DNA of 64,000 nucleotides from Acidobacteriota bacterium (GTDB lineage Bacteria; Acidobacteriota; Terriglobia; Terriglobales; Acidobacteriaceae). Below the pieces are notes generated by a model. That model did no database searches. It saw nothing but the letters and a program-made list of their open reading frames with translations, and was not told the origin of the DNA. Below are positions 47,134 through 55,173 of the stretch, in pieces; position 1 is the stretch's first letter; each line of letters begins with the position of its first letter. The position numbers were made by a program, and so were the translations under genes. The stretch covers positions 1 through 64,000 of the forward strand of contig JAJXZT010000017.1 in NCBI GenBank assembly GCA_021779935.1. Direction: 5' to 3'.

Positions 47134-48045
47134 ATGTCGACATCTGGCGTTCCAAACCCGCAGCCGGCTCCGGCCACAACGGCACCGGCTCCTGTCCCCG
47201 TGACCCCGGCTCATGACATTTTGCCAACTCTCTTTGGCGAAGGTTATGACATCTACCAGGTCCGCAGGGGATCCTTTGTCATCGGGTTTCTGTTGGAACT
47301 CCTCTTCATCGTAGTCATGGTGTGGGTCGGAACCTGGACATGGGAGCATCGCGACCAGGTCCAGCAAATGGTCAACAGTACTGTCATCGACATCAGCCCT
47401 TACGTCCTGCCTACTTCGAAGGATGAGGCTGGCGGCGGTGGCGGCGGTGGCGACCGCGATAAGCTCATGGCTTCCAAGGGCGCGCTGCCCAAGACCTCCA
47501 TGCAGCAGATCACGCCGCCCGCAGTGGTCATTCGCAACAACGACCCTAAACTCCCCGTGGAACCTACCGTAATCGTTCCTCCGCAGATCAAGCTGCCCAC
47601 GGGCAGCCAGGTCGGCGACCCGCTCGCCAACGTGCTCGGCCCGGCTTCCAATGGAACCGGCAGTGGCAGCGGCATTGGCTCGGGTAGTGGCGGTGGCGTT
47701 GGCTCCGGACACGGTGCCGGTGTCGGTCCCGGCTTCGGTGGTGGAATCGGTGGCGGAATCTTCCGCGTTGGCGGCGGCGTCAGCGCCCCCAAGGCAATCT
47801 ACGCGCCCGATCCTGAGTACTCCGAAGAAGCGCGCAAAGCCAAGTGGCAGGGAACGGTTGTGCTCTGGGTCGTGGTGGGAGCCGATGGCCGCCCGCACGA
47901 TATCAAGGTGCAGCGTTCGCTCGGCCTCGGTCTCGATGAGAAGGCCGTCGAAGCCGTCAAGCAGTGGAAGTTCGAACCCGCGCGCAAGGACGGCCAACCC
48001 GTCGCCGTGCAGATCAACGTTGAAGTCAACTTCCGCCTCTACTGA
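47134..48045 (+). CDS. TonB-family protein with Gly-rich linker
   Basis: A 303-residue protein. Pro/Ala-rich N-terminus, one membrane helix (about 47-68, FVIGFLLELLFIVVMVWVGTW), periplasmic region, a Gly/Ser-rich linker (about 170-215, no Pro-Lys arm), and a C-terminal TonB-like domain (about 220-303) with APDPEYSEEARKAKWQGTVVLWV and WKFEPARKDGQPVAVQINVEV. Topology fits energy-transducing TonB, but the Gly linker replaces the rigid Pro-rich spacer. No ExbB/ExbD or TonB-dependent receptor is nearby. Confidence 0.85.
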   Translation: MSTSGVPNPQPAPATTAPAPVPVTPAHDILPTLFGEGYDIYQVRRGSFVIGFLLELLFIVVMVWVGTWTWEHRDQVQQMVNSTVIDISPYVLPTSKDEAGGGGGGGDRDKLMASKGALPKTSMQQITPPAVVIRNNDPKLPVEPTVIVPPQIKLPTGSQVGDPLANVLGPASNGTGSGSGIGSGSGGGVGSGHGAGVGPGFGGGIGGGIFRVGGGVSAPKAIYAPDPEYSEEARKAKWQGTVVLWVVVGADGRPHDIKVQRSLGLGLDEKAVEAVKQWKFEPARKDGQPVAVQINVEVNFRLY

Positions 48046-48064
48046 CGCACATCAACAACTTTTA

Positions 48065-48098
48065 AAAAGCGCGAGTCCGACTCGCGCTTTTCTGTTTT
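48065..48098 (+). terminator. Strong Rho-independent terminator
   Basis: Perfect 12-bp stem AAAAGCGCGAGT(CCG)ACTCGCGCTTTT then CTGTTTTT, 19 bp after the TonB-family gene. Confidence 0.9.
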
Positions 48099-48115
48099 TG
48101 CGCGAGTGCCCTGCA

Positions 48116-48145
48116 TTCGTGTCCCGTTGTTGGACGATAACCCGG
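48116..48145 (+). repeat. GTGCCC-type palindrome, degenerate copy
   Basis: GTGCCC followed by a decayed stem, then TTCGTGTCC (CGTTGTT) GGACGATAA and CCCGGG. The loop and inner stem match copy 1; the outer arms no longer pair well. Confidence 0.5.
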
Positions 48146-48153
48146 GAAAGTCA

Positions 48154-48459
48154 CTAACTGCGACGCAGCTTGTGTGACAGTGGAGCCACTTTCTTCTTTG
48201 CTTCGCTAGCCAGGTCGGCGCCGCGCTCCCATAGTTCTTCCGCCTGTTCGGTCGCCTGCTCGGTCCACTCGCCCACCGCGTCACGCGCATCCTCATATTT
48301 CCGCCGGATACTCTTGCGCATCTGCGGTCCGCTCTTTGGAGTCAGCAGCATCGCCAGCAGTGCGCCCACTCCCATCCCCACCAGCAGGAAACTGATCGCA
48401 GTAACCGCATTGTCTTTGATCGTGTAACGGTATTCGCCGGTCGTGATGTCGTCTTTCAT
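48154..48459 (-). CDS. YtxH-like envelope protein
   Basis: A 101-residue protein with one membrane helix (about 19-40, AISFLLVGMGVGALLAMLLTP) followed directly by PKSGPQMRKSIRRK and a long charged amphipathic helix, the layout of YtxH/general-stress membrane proteins. The start is preceded by AACGAGG. Function is unknown. Confidence 0.82.
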   Translation of the reverse strand: MKDDITTGEYRYTIKDNAVTAISFLLVGMGVGALLAMLLTPKSGPQMRKSIRRKYEDARDAVGEWTEQATEQAEELWERGADLASEAKKKVAPLSHKLRRS

Positions 48460-48796
48460 GGTAGACCTCGTTTTTTTATCTTAACCCCGCGACGCCAGCC
48501 TTGGCCGCATTCTCCCTTTGTCCACCTTCCGGCTTTGGGCCACGGGGCGTTTCCCAAATGCGAAGCCACAAGGTAAAATCAAGTGTTCGTCCCGCCCTGC
48601 CGGAATCCCCAGCGGACTTTGCCTCCGGAACCTGCCTGCGCAGATGTCCGGCACTCTGTTCGCCGATGGAATCGGACTGCGGCACGGAAGCGCTTGCCGT
48701 TCGGCGATCGAGCCAGTCATAGTGCCCTCAGGCGCTACGGGAGCGTGAGTCCCCGCTCGCAAGCGGAATTGATTTCAGAAGGAGCACTCTTCACCC
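48460..48796. other. Intergenic region upstream of efp
   Basis: 337 bp without a supported gene. It must hold the divergent promoters for the YtxH-like gene and efp. AGAAGGAG at about 48777-48784 is the efp ribosome-binding site. No known leader RNA recognised. Confidence 0.4.
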
Positions 48797-49357
48797 ATGG
48801 CAATTAATGCCACTCAACTTCGTCCCGGCATGGTCATTAAGCACAACAACGAGTTGCATTCGGTGTTCAGCGTCGAGCACCGCACCCCGGGCAACCTCCG
48901 CGCCTTCATTCAGGCCAAGCTGCGCAACCTGCGCACCGGAGCCATGTTCGAGCACCGCTTCCGTTCGCCTGACTCCATCGAGAAGATCACCGTCGATGAG
49001 GTAAAGATGGAGTTTCTCTACAACGATGGCGATGACTATTACTTCATGGACACCAACACCTACGAGCAAACGCCGCTCAAGCGCGACACTCTCGGTGACT
49101 CCGTCGAATACCTCACGGCCAACCTGCAGATCACCGTTGAATTCTTTGATGGCAAGGCCGTAGGCATCGAGTTGCCTCAAACCGTCGAATTGACTGTTAT
49201 CGAGACCGAGCCCGGCCTGAAGTCCGCCACCGCCAGCAGCGTCACCAAGCCGGCCAAGTGCGAAACCGGGCTCATCGTGCAGGTCCCGCCCTTCGTCAAC
49301 GAGGGCGACAAGATCAAGGTAGACACCTCCGAAGGCGCCTACCTCAGCCGGGCCTAG
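48797..49357 (+). CDS. efp: Elongation factor P
   Basis: A 186-residue three-domain EF-P that relieves ribosome stalling at proline runs. KOW-like N-domain (LRPGMVIKHNNELHSV), OB domain (FLYNDGDDYYFMDTNTYEQ) and C-terminal OB (VPPFVNEGDKIKVDTSEGAYLSR). The loop that reaches the peptidyl-transferase centre reads RTPGNLRAF: Asn33 occupies the place of the modified Lys (E. coli Lys34) or Arg, so the known lysyl, rhamnosyl or 5-aminopentanol modification cannot occur at that site. Confidence 0.95.
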   Translation: MAINATQLRPGMVIKHNNELHSVFSVEHRTPGNLRAFIQAKLRNLRTGAMFEHRFRSPDSIEKITVDEVKMEFLYNDGDDYYFMDTNTYEQTPLKRDTLGDSVEYLTANLQITVEFFDGKAVGIELPQTVELTVIETEPGLKSATASSVTKPAKCETGLIVQVPPFVNEGDKIKVDTSEGAYLSRA

Positions 49358-49364
49358 TATTGTT

Positions 49365-49427
49365 GAATTGCGAATGACGATTGCCACGCAGCAGTACATT
49401 CGTCATTCGTAATTCGTACTTTGTTCT
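49365..49427. repeat. Heptamer array with inverted repeat
   Basis: 49365-49380 and 49400-49415 are inverted repeats (15 of 16 paired; core AATTGCGAATGACG against CGTCATTCGTAATT). The right side is a clean 7-bp array: CATTCGT, CATTCGT, AATTCGT, ACTTTGT. It lies between efp and the acylphosphatase gene, like an emptied version of the 44029-44459 unit. Confidence 0.65.
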
Positions 49428-49718
49428 ATGCCTTCTCCCGTCCAAACCCGTCGCTACGTCATCACCGGACGCGTGCAGGGTGTCGGCTTCCGCTGGTTCG
49501 TCGAGCGCGAAGCCCACATCCTCGGCATCGCCGGCTGGGTGCGTAATCGTTATGACGGCGCGGTGGAAGTCCTGGCCGCCGGCACCAACCAGCAACTCCA
49601 TGCGCTCTACGGCAAGCTGCGGGAAGGGCCGCGTGCCGCGCGTGTTGACAACGTCGAAGTCGACGAAGCGGCCCCGCTCAACGATCTCAAAACATTTCGC
49701 ATTGAAGGAGCCTGGTAG
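49428..49718 (+). CDS. acyP: Acylphosphatase
   Basis: A 96-residue acylphosphatase that hydrolyses the carboxyl-phosphate bond of acyl phosphates. Catalytic Arg in GRVQGVGFRWFVEREA (residues 13-28) and catalytic Asn in GWVRNRYDGAVEV (about 43). Normal length. Confidence 0.95.
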   Translation: MPSPVQTRRYVITGRVQGVGFRWFVEREAHILGIAGWVRNRYDGAVEVLAAGTNQQLHALYGKLREGPRAARVDNVEVDEAAPLNDLKTFRIEGAW

Positions 49719-49742
49719 CGAACCCGTTTCGCGAACTTTCTT

Positions 49743-50270
49743 ATGACCTGCGACGCCCTCAAACAACTCATCCGCGAGATTCCCGACTACCCGAAACCGG
49801 GCATCCTCTTTTACGACATCACCACGCTCATCAAGGACCGCGTCGGCTTTGCCCGCGTCATCGATCAGATGACCGCGCCCTACATCAATAAGAACATTGA
49901 CCTTGTTCTCGGCATCGAGGCCCGCGGCTTCATCTTCGGCCCCGCCCTCGCCTATCGTCTCAACACCGGCTTCATCCCCGTGCGCAAGCCCAAGAAGCTC
50001 CCCGGCGAAACCGTCAAGTGGACCTACGATCTCGAGTACGGCACCGACACCTTGGAGATTCACAAGGACGCCATCAAGCCCGGCCAGCGCGTCCTCATCG
50101 TCGACGACCTGCTCGCCACCGGCGGCACCGCCCAGGCTTGCGGAGCGCTCGCCAAGTCGCTCGGCGCGGAAATCTGCGGCCTCGGCTTCGTCGTGGAACT
50201 CACCTTCCTCAACGGCCGCCAGAAGCTCGTCCCCTACGACGTCTTCTCGCTCTTGCAGTACGACAAGTAA
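49743..50270 (+). CDS. apt: Adenine phosphoribosyltransferase
   Basis: A 175-residue purine salvage enzyme (adenine + PRPP to AMP). The PRPP-binding motif is [17 protein letters not shown] (about residues 117-133); the family motifs [12 protein letters not shown]-like and [14 protein letters not shown] are present. It lies 24 bp after the acylphosphatase gene and ends at a terminator. Confidence 0.96.
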   Translation: MTCDALKQLIREIPDYPKPGILFYDITTLIKDRVGFARVIDQMTAPYINKNIDLVLGIEARGFIFGPALAYRLNTGFIPVRKPKKLPGETVKWTYDLEYGTDTLEIHKDAIKPGQRVLIVDDLLATGGTAQACGALAKSLGAEICGLGFVVELTFLNGRQKLVPYDVFSLLQYDK

Positions 50271-50289
50271 GCGGCACTTCGTATATCAT

Positions 50290-50318
50290 GCCCCCGGGTT
50301 TATCTTCCGGGGGCTTTT
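50290..50318 (+). terminator. Terminator of apt
   Basis: Perfect stem GCCCCCGG(GTTTATCTT)CCGGGGGC followed by TTTT, ending one base before the next start codon. Confidence 0.8.
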
Positions 50319-50319
50319 C

Positions 50320-51342
50320 ATGCGGCAGAGTTTGCTCTCCACGGCACTTCTTTTCGCGTTAACCTTCTCTTCCACTGCAGCGTTCGGCAAAACTCCTCAG
50401 ATCGACTCCAAGGCGTGGCTCAAAGACACTGCGTCCGCCACTTCCCTCGCCAGTCCCGGCCAGAAGCCTTTCGAACTGCTCATCCGCTTCACCACTCCAG
50501 GCCTGAAGGGCGAAACCTTTACTGGCACCTATCACTACCAGTGGATCAATCCGTCAAAATGGCGGGAAGAAACAACCATCGCCAACTTCCAGGAGCTACG
50601 TATCGGCGGCGAGCAGAAATTCTGGGTACTTTCCAACATGTCTACCCAACCCATTGCCGTCTATCAACTACAAAGCATGCTTGATGTTCTTTTGCACGGA
50701 CTACCCGGCACTGCATCACTGAAGCCTGCCAAAAGCTTCTCCCGGAAAATCGATGGGCTCACCGCCGAGTGTCTTCTGCTCAAGGACAAGTACGAGAAGC
50801 TCACGGTCTGCCGCGATCCCAAGACGCACGCTCTCCTGCAATTTATCCCGAAGTTTTCCGACAGGCTCGTCGTTGAGGGTGTCAAAACTCCTCGGACCGA
50901 GTACCTCTCCTATTCGGTGTTTGATGGCAGGCAGTTTCCTCGTGAGCTGAAATATTGGGACGGAAGCTCTCCGCGAGTTGATGCCATCGTGGAAAAACTT
51001 CAACCGCTGGGCCGCGTCAACAGCTCTCTCTTTGTACCTCCGTCCGATGCGCATGAGGTGAGCGGTTGTGGCGGCGTTTTGACTCCGCCGCAGGCCGTGG
51101 AAGCGCCCGATCCCACTCCTCCTGACGGCGTTCGTCTTCCGATGAACCTCACGACAGTGCTCGAGGTGCTTGTCGGTACAGACGGGAAAGTTTACGATCC
51201 CATCGTCCAAGGTTCAGCAGGAAAGAAATTCGACCGAGAGGCATTGCGCACAGCCCTGCAGTGGCGATTTCGTCCGGCAACCTGCGACGGACAACCGGTC
51301 GCTGTGCACATTGACATCCAAATGCATCTGCTTACCAGATGA
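50320..51342 (+). CDS. Secreted protein with C-terminal TonB-like domain (paralogue 1)
   Basis: A 340-residue protein with signal peptide (LLSTALLFALTFSSTAAFGK). A large beta domain of lipoprotein-carrier-like pattern (FTGTYHYQWINPSKWREE...GEQKFWVLSNM), then a C-terminal TonB-like domain (about 250-340) with VVEVLVGTDGKV-like strands and WRFRPATCDGQPVAVHIDI. The start overlaps the tail of the apt terminator. It is paralogous in layout to the next gene. Confidence 0.78.
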   Translation: MRQSLLSTALLFALTFSSTAAFGKTPQIDSKAWLKDTASATSLASPGQKPFELLIRFTTPGLKGETFTGTYHYQWINPSKWREETTIANFQELRIGGEQKFWVLSNMSTQPIAVYQLQSMLDVLLHGLPGTASLKPAKSFSRKIDGLTAECLLLKDKYEKLTVCRDPKTHALLQFIPKFSDRLVVEGVKTPRTEYLSYSVFDGRQFPRELKYWDGSSPRVDAIVEKLQPLGRVNSSLFVPPSDAHEVSGCGGVLTPPQAVEAPDPTPPDGVRLPMNLTTVLEVLVGTDGKVYDPIVQGSAGKKFDREALRTALQWRFRPATCDGQPVAVHIDIQMHLLTR

Positions 51343-51403
51343 CTCACACGTTCGAGTCTCTCAATCGATTGACAATGCGTGTTAGACTTCCGTCCTCGAA
51401 ACT

Positions 51404-52393
51404 ATGACCCGTCGCCATCTCATCGTTTTCGTGCTCTTCGCCACCTCCTGCGCTTCGGCCTCCAATCCCAAGCTCACCCAAGCCGACGCCCTCATCCAGC
51501 GCGCCATTGCTCACTCCGACTGGCGCGCCTCCGGCCCGCTCTCCGTCTCGGGCAAGGTTGTGCTCGAATCCATCAACGGCAGCCCTACGGTTCTCTATAA
51601 ACTATTGTGGAAGTCTCCCCGGGAGTGGAGCGATTCAATTTCAGCACCAGGCTACGGAGAACTGCGTGTTGGACTTGGAGACAAGCTCGTCATCAAGCGT
51701 TCCATGCCGTCTACCCCCGGAATCTTTCTCGAGATGTATTCCGCTCTCAATCCACAGCGCATCTGGTACGGCATCTCGAATCGCATTGCCACGCGAGTAC
51801 AAAGCAGGACGATCGCTGGCAAACAGGCAACTTGCGTTAGCTATGCGGAGAACATGGGACCCAATCCGACCGGCAAAGTGGCCGAGTTCTGTGCTGATCC
51901 GGCTACTTCTGATCTGTTGTACGCAAGTGGCGGCGTGGGCGATGTGGGCTACTCAAACTTCACTACCATCAATGGTCATGCGTTCCCGAAGAAGATCAAG
52001 GTCGTGACGGACGGGCACCCGGCAATCACCATTGCGCTCTCCGCAAAACCAGCAGAATCCCCCGCGCCAATCTCTGCGCCTGCAGGTGCAGCTGTTTCCG
52101 TCAACTGTCCGGCGGCTGACTTTCGGGAACCTGTGCTGTTGCGGCAACAACGCCCCTACTATCCCGGAGGAGCTCTTATGCTCCGCGAGCAAGGAACTTC
52201 CGGCTATGCAGTCCTCATCACCCCTGAGGGACGCGTACAAATTGAATCCCTGACCGTCTCTGCCGGGCGGCTTCTTGATGACGCCACCGGAAGTGCTCTG
52301 GAGAAGTGGCACTACTTCCCCGCGACTTGCGACGGAAAGCCCATCGGCCGCGAAACCGTCGTGGACGTTCATTTCGAGATCCGCGATCACTAG
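51404..52393 (+). CDS. Secreted protein with C-terminal TonB-like domain (paralogue 2)
   Basis: A 329-residue protein with signal peptide (HLIVFVLFATSCASASN). The layout matches the preceding gene: WKSPREWSDSISAPGYGELRVG corresponds to WINPSKWREETTIANFQELRIGG there, and the C-terminus has WHYFPATCDGKPIG. Duplication is likely. It contains paired cysteines (TCVSYAEN...EFCADP; NCPAAD; TCDG). Role unknown; possibly lipid or envelope handling. Confidence 0.77.
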   Translation: MTRRHLIVFVLFATSCASASNPKLTQADALIQRAIAHSDWRASGPLSVSGKVVLESINGSPTVLYKLLWKSPREWSDSISAPGYGELRVGLGDKLVIKRSMPSTPGIFLEMYSALNPQRIWYGISNRIATRVQSRTIAGKQATCVSYAENMGPNPTGKVAEFCADPATSDLLYASGGVGDVGYSNFTTINGHAFPKKIKVVTDGHPAITIALSAKPAESPAPISAPAGAAVSVNCPAADFREPVLLRQQRPYYPGGALMLREQGTSGYAVLITPEGRVQIESLTVSAGRLLDDATGSALEKWHYFPATCDGKPIGRETVVDVHFEIRDH

Positions 52394-52500
52394 CTCCCCT
52401 GTTTACATCCCCTCTTCCCCCGCACTACACTTGTCGAACGAAAATCCCGCCCCTTGCGGCCTGCGTTCTCGTCGCTTCGGGTGTCCCCAAGGATTGTGGC

Positions 52501-54294
52501 GTGAAAGCTTCCCGCACCCCTCCGGCCGTTCCGCCGACTCAGCAGCGCGGTGATTACGTCACTTCGCTTGCCAGTGCTGTCTGGCGGTTGGGCCAGCACC
52601 AGTCTGTCGAAGACCTTGTCGCCGATGTCACTGCCGGCCTCTTCTCCGGCTTTGACGCCTCGCGCGCCGAGCTCTGGCTCTGGGACGACGGCGGCAACTC
52701 CGGCTACCTCACCGACGAAGCCGGCGCTGAAATCGCTCACCGCCACGACTATCTTCTGATCAACGAAGGCCCCATCGGCACCTCTGTCGCCTCGCGCGAA
52801 GCCGTCTTCAATCAGAGCGTCGATCTTCTCGATCTCGTGCGCAAGAGCGCGCTCACCCACTTCAGTGCCTTTCCGCTCGCCGCGCATCACCGCGTCACCG
52901 GAGTCCTCGTTGCCTACTCCTCCGGTCCTGCCTCCGCCGATCTCCTCAAGTGGTGGAAGATGTATGCCGACGTTGCCGCTCTTGCCGCGCAGCGTGTCCT
53001 CAACGCCACCGAGAGCCATCGCCAGATCCAGCAGCTCTCCCTGCTCTTTGAAGCCACGCGCCTGCTCAACTCCACCCTCGATCTCGCCGAACTCCTCGAC
53101 CTCATCCTGCGCATTGCCAAGACCGAGGTGAAGGCCGACCGCGGCACCGTCTTCCTCGCTGACATGAAGCGCCGCGAACTCTGGTCCATCGTCGCCCAGG
53201 GGCTCGACAGCCAGGAAATCCGCGTCCCTTTCGGCAAGGGCGTCGCCGGACACGTCGCCGAAAACGGCGAAGCCATCAACGTCGAGGATGCCTACACGCT
53301 TCCGTTTTTCGACCAGAGCTTCGATCAGAAGTTCGGCTATCGCACCACTTCGCTGCTCTGCCTGCCCATCCGTCATCACTCCAACGAAATCGTCGGCGTC
53401 ATCCAGTTGCTCAACCACGCCGGCGGACGCTTCTCTGCCGATGATCAGGCATTCCTCACCAAGCTCAGCGGACACATGGCCATGGCGCTTGAGAACGCCC
53501 GTCTCCATCACGAAGCGCTTGAAAAGCAGCGCATGGAGCGCGACCTCACCGTCGCCCGCCAGATCCAGCGCAGCCTCATCCCCGAAACTCCGCCCACGCT
53601 TCACGGTTACGACATCGCTGTCACCTACGAACCCTGCTTCGAGTGCGGCGGCGACTACTACGACTTCCTCTCGCTCGGTCCGCAGACCATGCTTGTCGTC
53701 ATCGCCGATGTCGAGGGCAAGGGCGTCGCCTCGGCCATGGTCATGAGCAACCTCCAGGCCACCCTGCGCGCGCTCTGCATGCACCTCCACTCGCTCGAAG
53801 TCCTCATGCTGTCGTTGAACGAAATGATCTACAACGACACCAAGAGCCAGAAGTACCTGAGCTGTTTCGTCGGACTCATCGATACTCGCCGCAACGGTCT
53901 CCACTACATCAACGGCGGCCACTGCCCGCCCTTCCTCATCAACGCTGCGGACGGTTCGTTCACCCTGCTCGACAAGGGCGGCACCGTCGTCGGACTCTTC
54001 CCCGACTCCGAGTACGAACGCGGCACGCTCCAGATGAATCCCGGCGACATCCTCGTCTGCTCCACCGACGGCATCACCGAAGCCTGCAACGTGCAGGAAG
54101 AGGAACTCGGCCCCGAGGGACTCGCCGCGCTCATCAACAAATACCGCGATCTCTCCGCCCAGGAAATCGTCGACCGCGTCCTTGTCGAGGTCAACGAGTT
54201 CTCCAAGGACGGCCCCCTCATCGACGACAAAGTCCTCATGGTCATCAAGGTCACCAACGGCGGCCTCTGGGAACAAGCAACAAAGAAATCCTGA
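52501..54294 (+). CDS. GAF-GAF-PP2C protein serine phosphatase (RsbU-like)
   Basis: A 597-residue cytosolic regulator from GTG 52501 (the upstream open frame looks non-coding). GAF-like domain 1 (about 20-165), GAF domain 2 (about 185-340, FGKGVAGHVAENGEAINVEDAY), helical linker with EKQRMERDLTVARQIQRSLIP (about 345-365), and a PP2C/SpoIIE domain (about 375-590) with the metal-binding Asps in GGDYYDF, VIADVEGKG and STDGITEA. It probably dephosphorylates an anti-sigma-factor antagonist in a partner-switching pathway; no partner is encoded nearby. Confidence 0.9.
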   Translation: MKASRTPPAVPPTQQRGDYVTSLASAVWRLGQHQSVEDLVADVTAGLFSGFDASRAELWLWDDGGNSGYLTDEAGAEIAHRHDYLLINEGPIGTSVASREAVFNQSVDLLDLVRKSALTHFSAFPLAAHHRVTGVLVAYSSGPASADLLKWWKMYADVAALAAQRVLNATESHRQIQQLSLLFEATRLLNSTLDLAELLDLILRIAKTEVKADRGTVFLADMKRRELWSIVAQGLDSQEIRVPFGKGVAGHVAENGEAINVEDAYTLPFFDQSFDQKFGYRTTSLLCLPIRHHSNEIVGVIQLLNHAGGRFSADDQAFLTKLSGHMAMALENARLHHEALEKQRMERDLTVARQIQRSLIPETPPTLHGYDIAVTYEPCFECGGDYYDFLSLGPQTMLVVIADVEGKGVASAMVMSNLQATLRALCMHLHSLEVLMLSLNEMIYNDTKSQKYLSCFVGLIDTRRNGLHYINGGHCPPFLINAADGSFTLLDKGGTVVGLFPDSEYERGTLQMNPGDILVCSTDGITEACNVQEEELGPEGLAALINKYRDLSAQEIVDRVLVEVNEFSKDGPLIDDKVLMVIKVTNGGLWEQATKKS

Positions 54295-54314
54295 TAAGTG
54301 AAAATTTCGGGTGG

Positions 54315-54343
54315 CCCATGCGAGCCGACTTTGCTCGCATGGG
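54315..54343 (+). repeat. GTG(G)CCC-type palindrome in the 54.3-kb cluster, copy A
   Basis: CCCATGCGAG(CCGACTTTG)CTCGCATGGG, preceded by GTGG and followed by ATCG. It is 20 bp after the phosphatase gene; no T tract. Confidence 0.75.
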
Positions 54344-54358
54344 ATCGAATTCTTCGTG

Positions 54359-54396
54359 CCCTACCCTTGTCGCCCGCTGTTGGCGACAGGGTGGGG
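54359..54396 (+). repeat. GTGCCC-type palindrome, copy B
   Basis: CCCTACCC-T-TGTCGC, loop CCGCTGTTG, GCGACA-GGGTGGGG, followed by TCGTT. Confidence 0.85.
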
Positions 54397-54418
54397 TCGT
54401 TCGCTTTTGTATTTCTTC

Positions 54419-54445
54419 TCGAAACTTGACACTTGAAACTCGAAG
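54419..54445. repeat. Heptamer array
   Basis: Steps TCGAAAC, TTGACAC, TTGAAAC, TCGAAG. Confidence 0.65.
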
Positions 54446-54459
54446 CCGTCGTCGGGGTG

Positions 54460-54485
54460 CCCCGTCCTAACTTGTTAGGGCGGGG
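54460..54485 (+). repeat. GTGCCC-type palindrome, copy C
   Basis: CCCCGTCCTAAC(TT)GTTAGGGCGGGG with one G-T pair, preceded by GTG and followed by TCGTT. Its arms differ completely from copies B and D. Confidence 0.85.
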
Positions 54486-54524
54486 TCGTTGCTCTTGCAG
54501 TTGTCGTTGCTCTTGCCTTTCTTC

Positions 54525-54557
54525 TCGACACTCGAAACGTGAAACTCGAAACTTTGT
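54525..54557. repeat. Heptamer array
   Basis: Steps TCGACAC, TCGAAAC, GTGAAAC, TCGAAAC, TTTGTTC. Confidence 0.7.
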
Positions 54558-54565
54558 TCTTTGTG

Positions 54566-54603
54566 CCCTACCCTTGTCGCGCGCCGTTCGCGACAGGGTG
54601 GGG
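54566..54603 (+). repeat. GTGCCC-type palindrome, copy D
   Basis: CCCTACCC-T-TGTCGCG, loop CGCCGTT, CGCGACA-GGGTGGGG, followed by TCGTT. It is like copy B but with the inner stem extended by one matched base pair. Confidence 0.85.
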
Positions 54604-54631
54604 TCGTTGATTTTGTTACCGTATTCCCTGA

Positions 54632-54659
54632 CGACGGACGGCCAACGACCGACGACGTT
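54632..54659. repeat. Heptamer array
   Basis: Steps CGACGGA, CGGCCAA, CGACCGA, CGACGTT. Confidence 0.6.
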
Positions 54660-54666
54660 ACGGGTG

Positions 54667-54705
54667 CCCCGCGTTCGCGCCCCGCTGTTAGGCGATAACG
54701 TGGGG
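54667..54705 (+). repeat. GTGCCC-type palindrome, copy E
   Basis: CCCCGCGTT ... AACGTGGGG with an inner CGCC/GGCG stem and loop CCGCTGTTA. Closely related to copy 1 at 41639. Confidence 0.8.
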
Positions 54706-54733
54706 ACTTGGCTACACAACTCCTAAGCGCGGT

Positions 54734-54973
54734 TCATCCCTTGCGCACAAAATGCTTTTCGAATAATTCGCGGGAGCGCCTTACGCCTTCTTCGGTCAGA
54801 ACCACCGACTTCGCCCTGCCTTTGGGATCGGAGATATATCCCTTCTCGTGCAGCCGATCCATAGCATCCCAGTCATGACCTTTCCATGCCCGCTTTCCTG
54901 GCGGATCGTCATGCGTCGTCAAAAACAACAGAGCCAAGACCAGCTCATCGACTTTGTCCCGGTTGTATTCCAT
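54734..54973 (-). CDS. Small DUF6429-like protein
   Basis: A 79-residue protein from ATG 54973, preceded by a strong AAAGGAGG site. Sequence pattern MEYNRDKVDELVLALLFLT, GHDWDAMDRLHEKGYISDP, KSVVLTEEG. The winged-helix-like look (small, helical, with a basic beta turn) and the pattern match what I know as the DUF6429 family. Function is unknown. It lies directly beside the palindrome cluster. Confidence 0.8.
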   Translation of the reverse strand: MEYNRDKVDELVLALLFLTTHDDPPGKRAWKGHDWDAMDRLHEKGYISDPKGRAKSVVLTEEGVRRSRELFEKHFVRKG

Positions 54974-55173
54974 GCTGCCTCCTTTCAACCGCAGAATTTC
55001 GCCGTAATCTTAGCACTGCGCGTCTCTGTCTCACTGGCGCAATCTTCCCGGGATGGTCATATTCACCCGCAGGTATTCATGCAGGCCCAGTCGCCTTCAA
55101 CTGGGCGGCTCCAGGTGCAAGCAGACTGAGTTTGGGATAGTACACGGAACAAATGTCTTCACAGATTGACGGG

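Noticed and set aside
54311-54708. Reading the palindrome cluster as ordinary terminators of the phosphatase gene
   Set aside because: There are five in a row, with conserved ends and loops and no T tracts; related copies lie beside unrelated genes.
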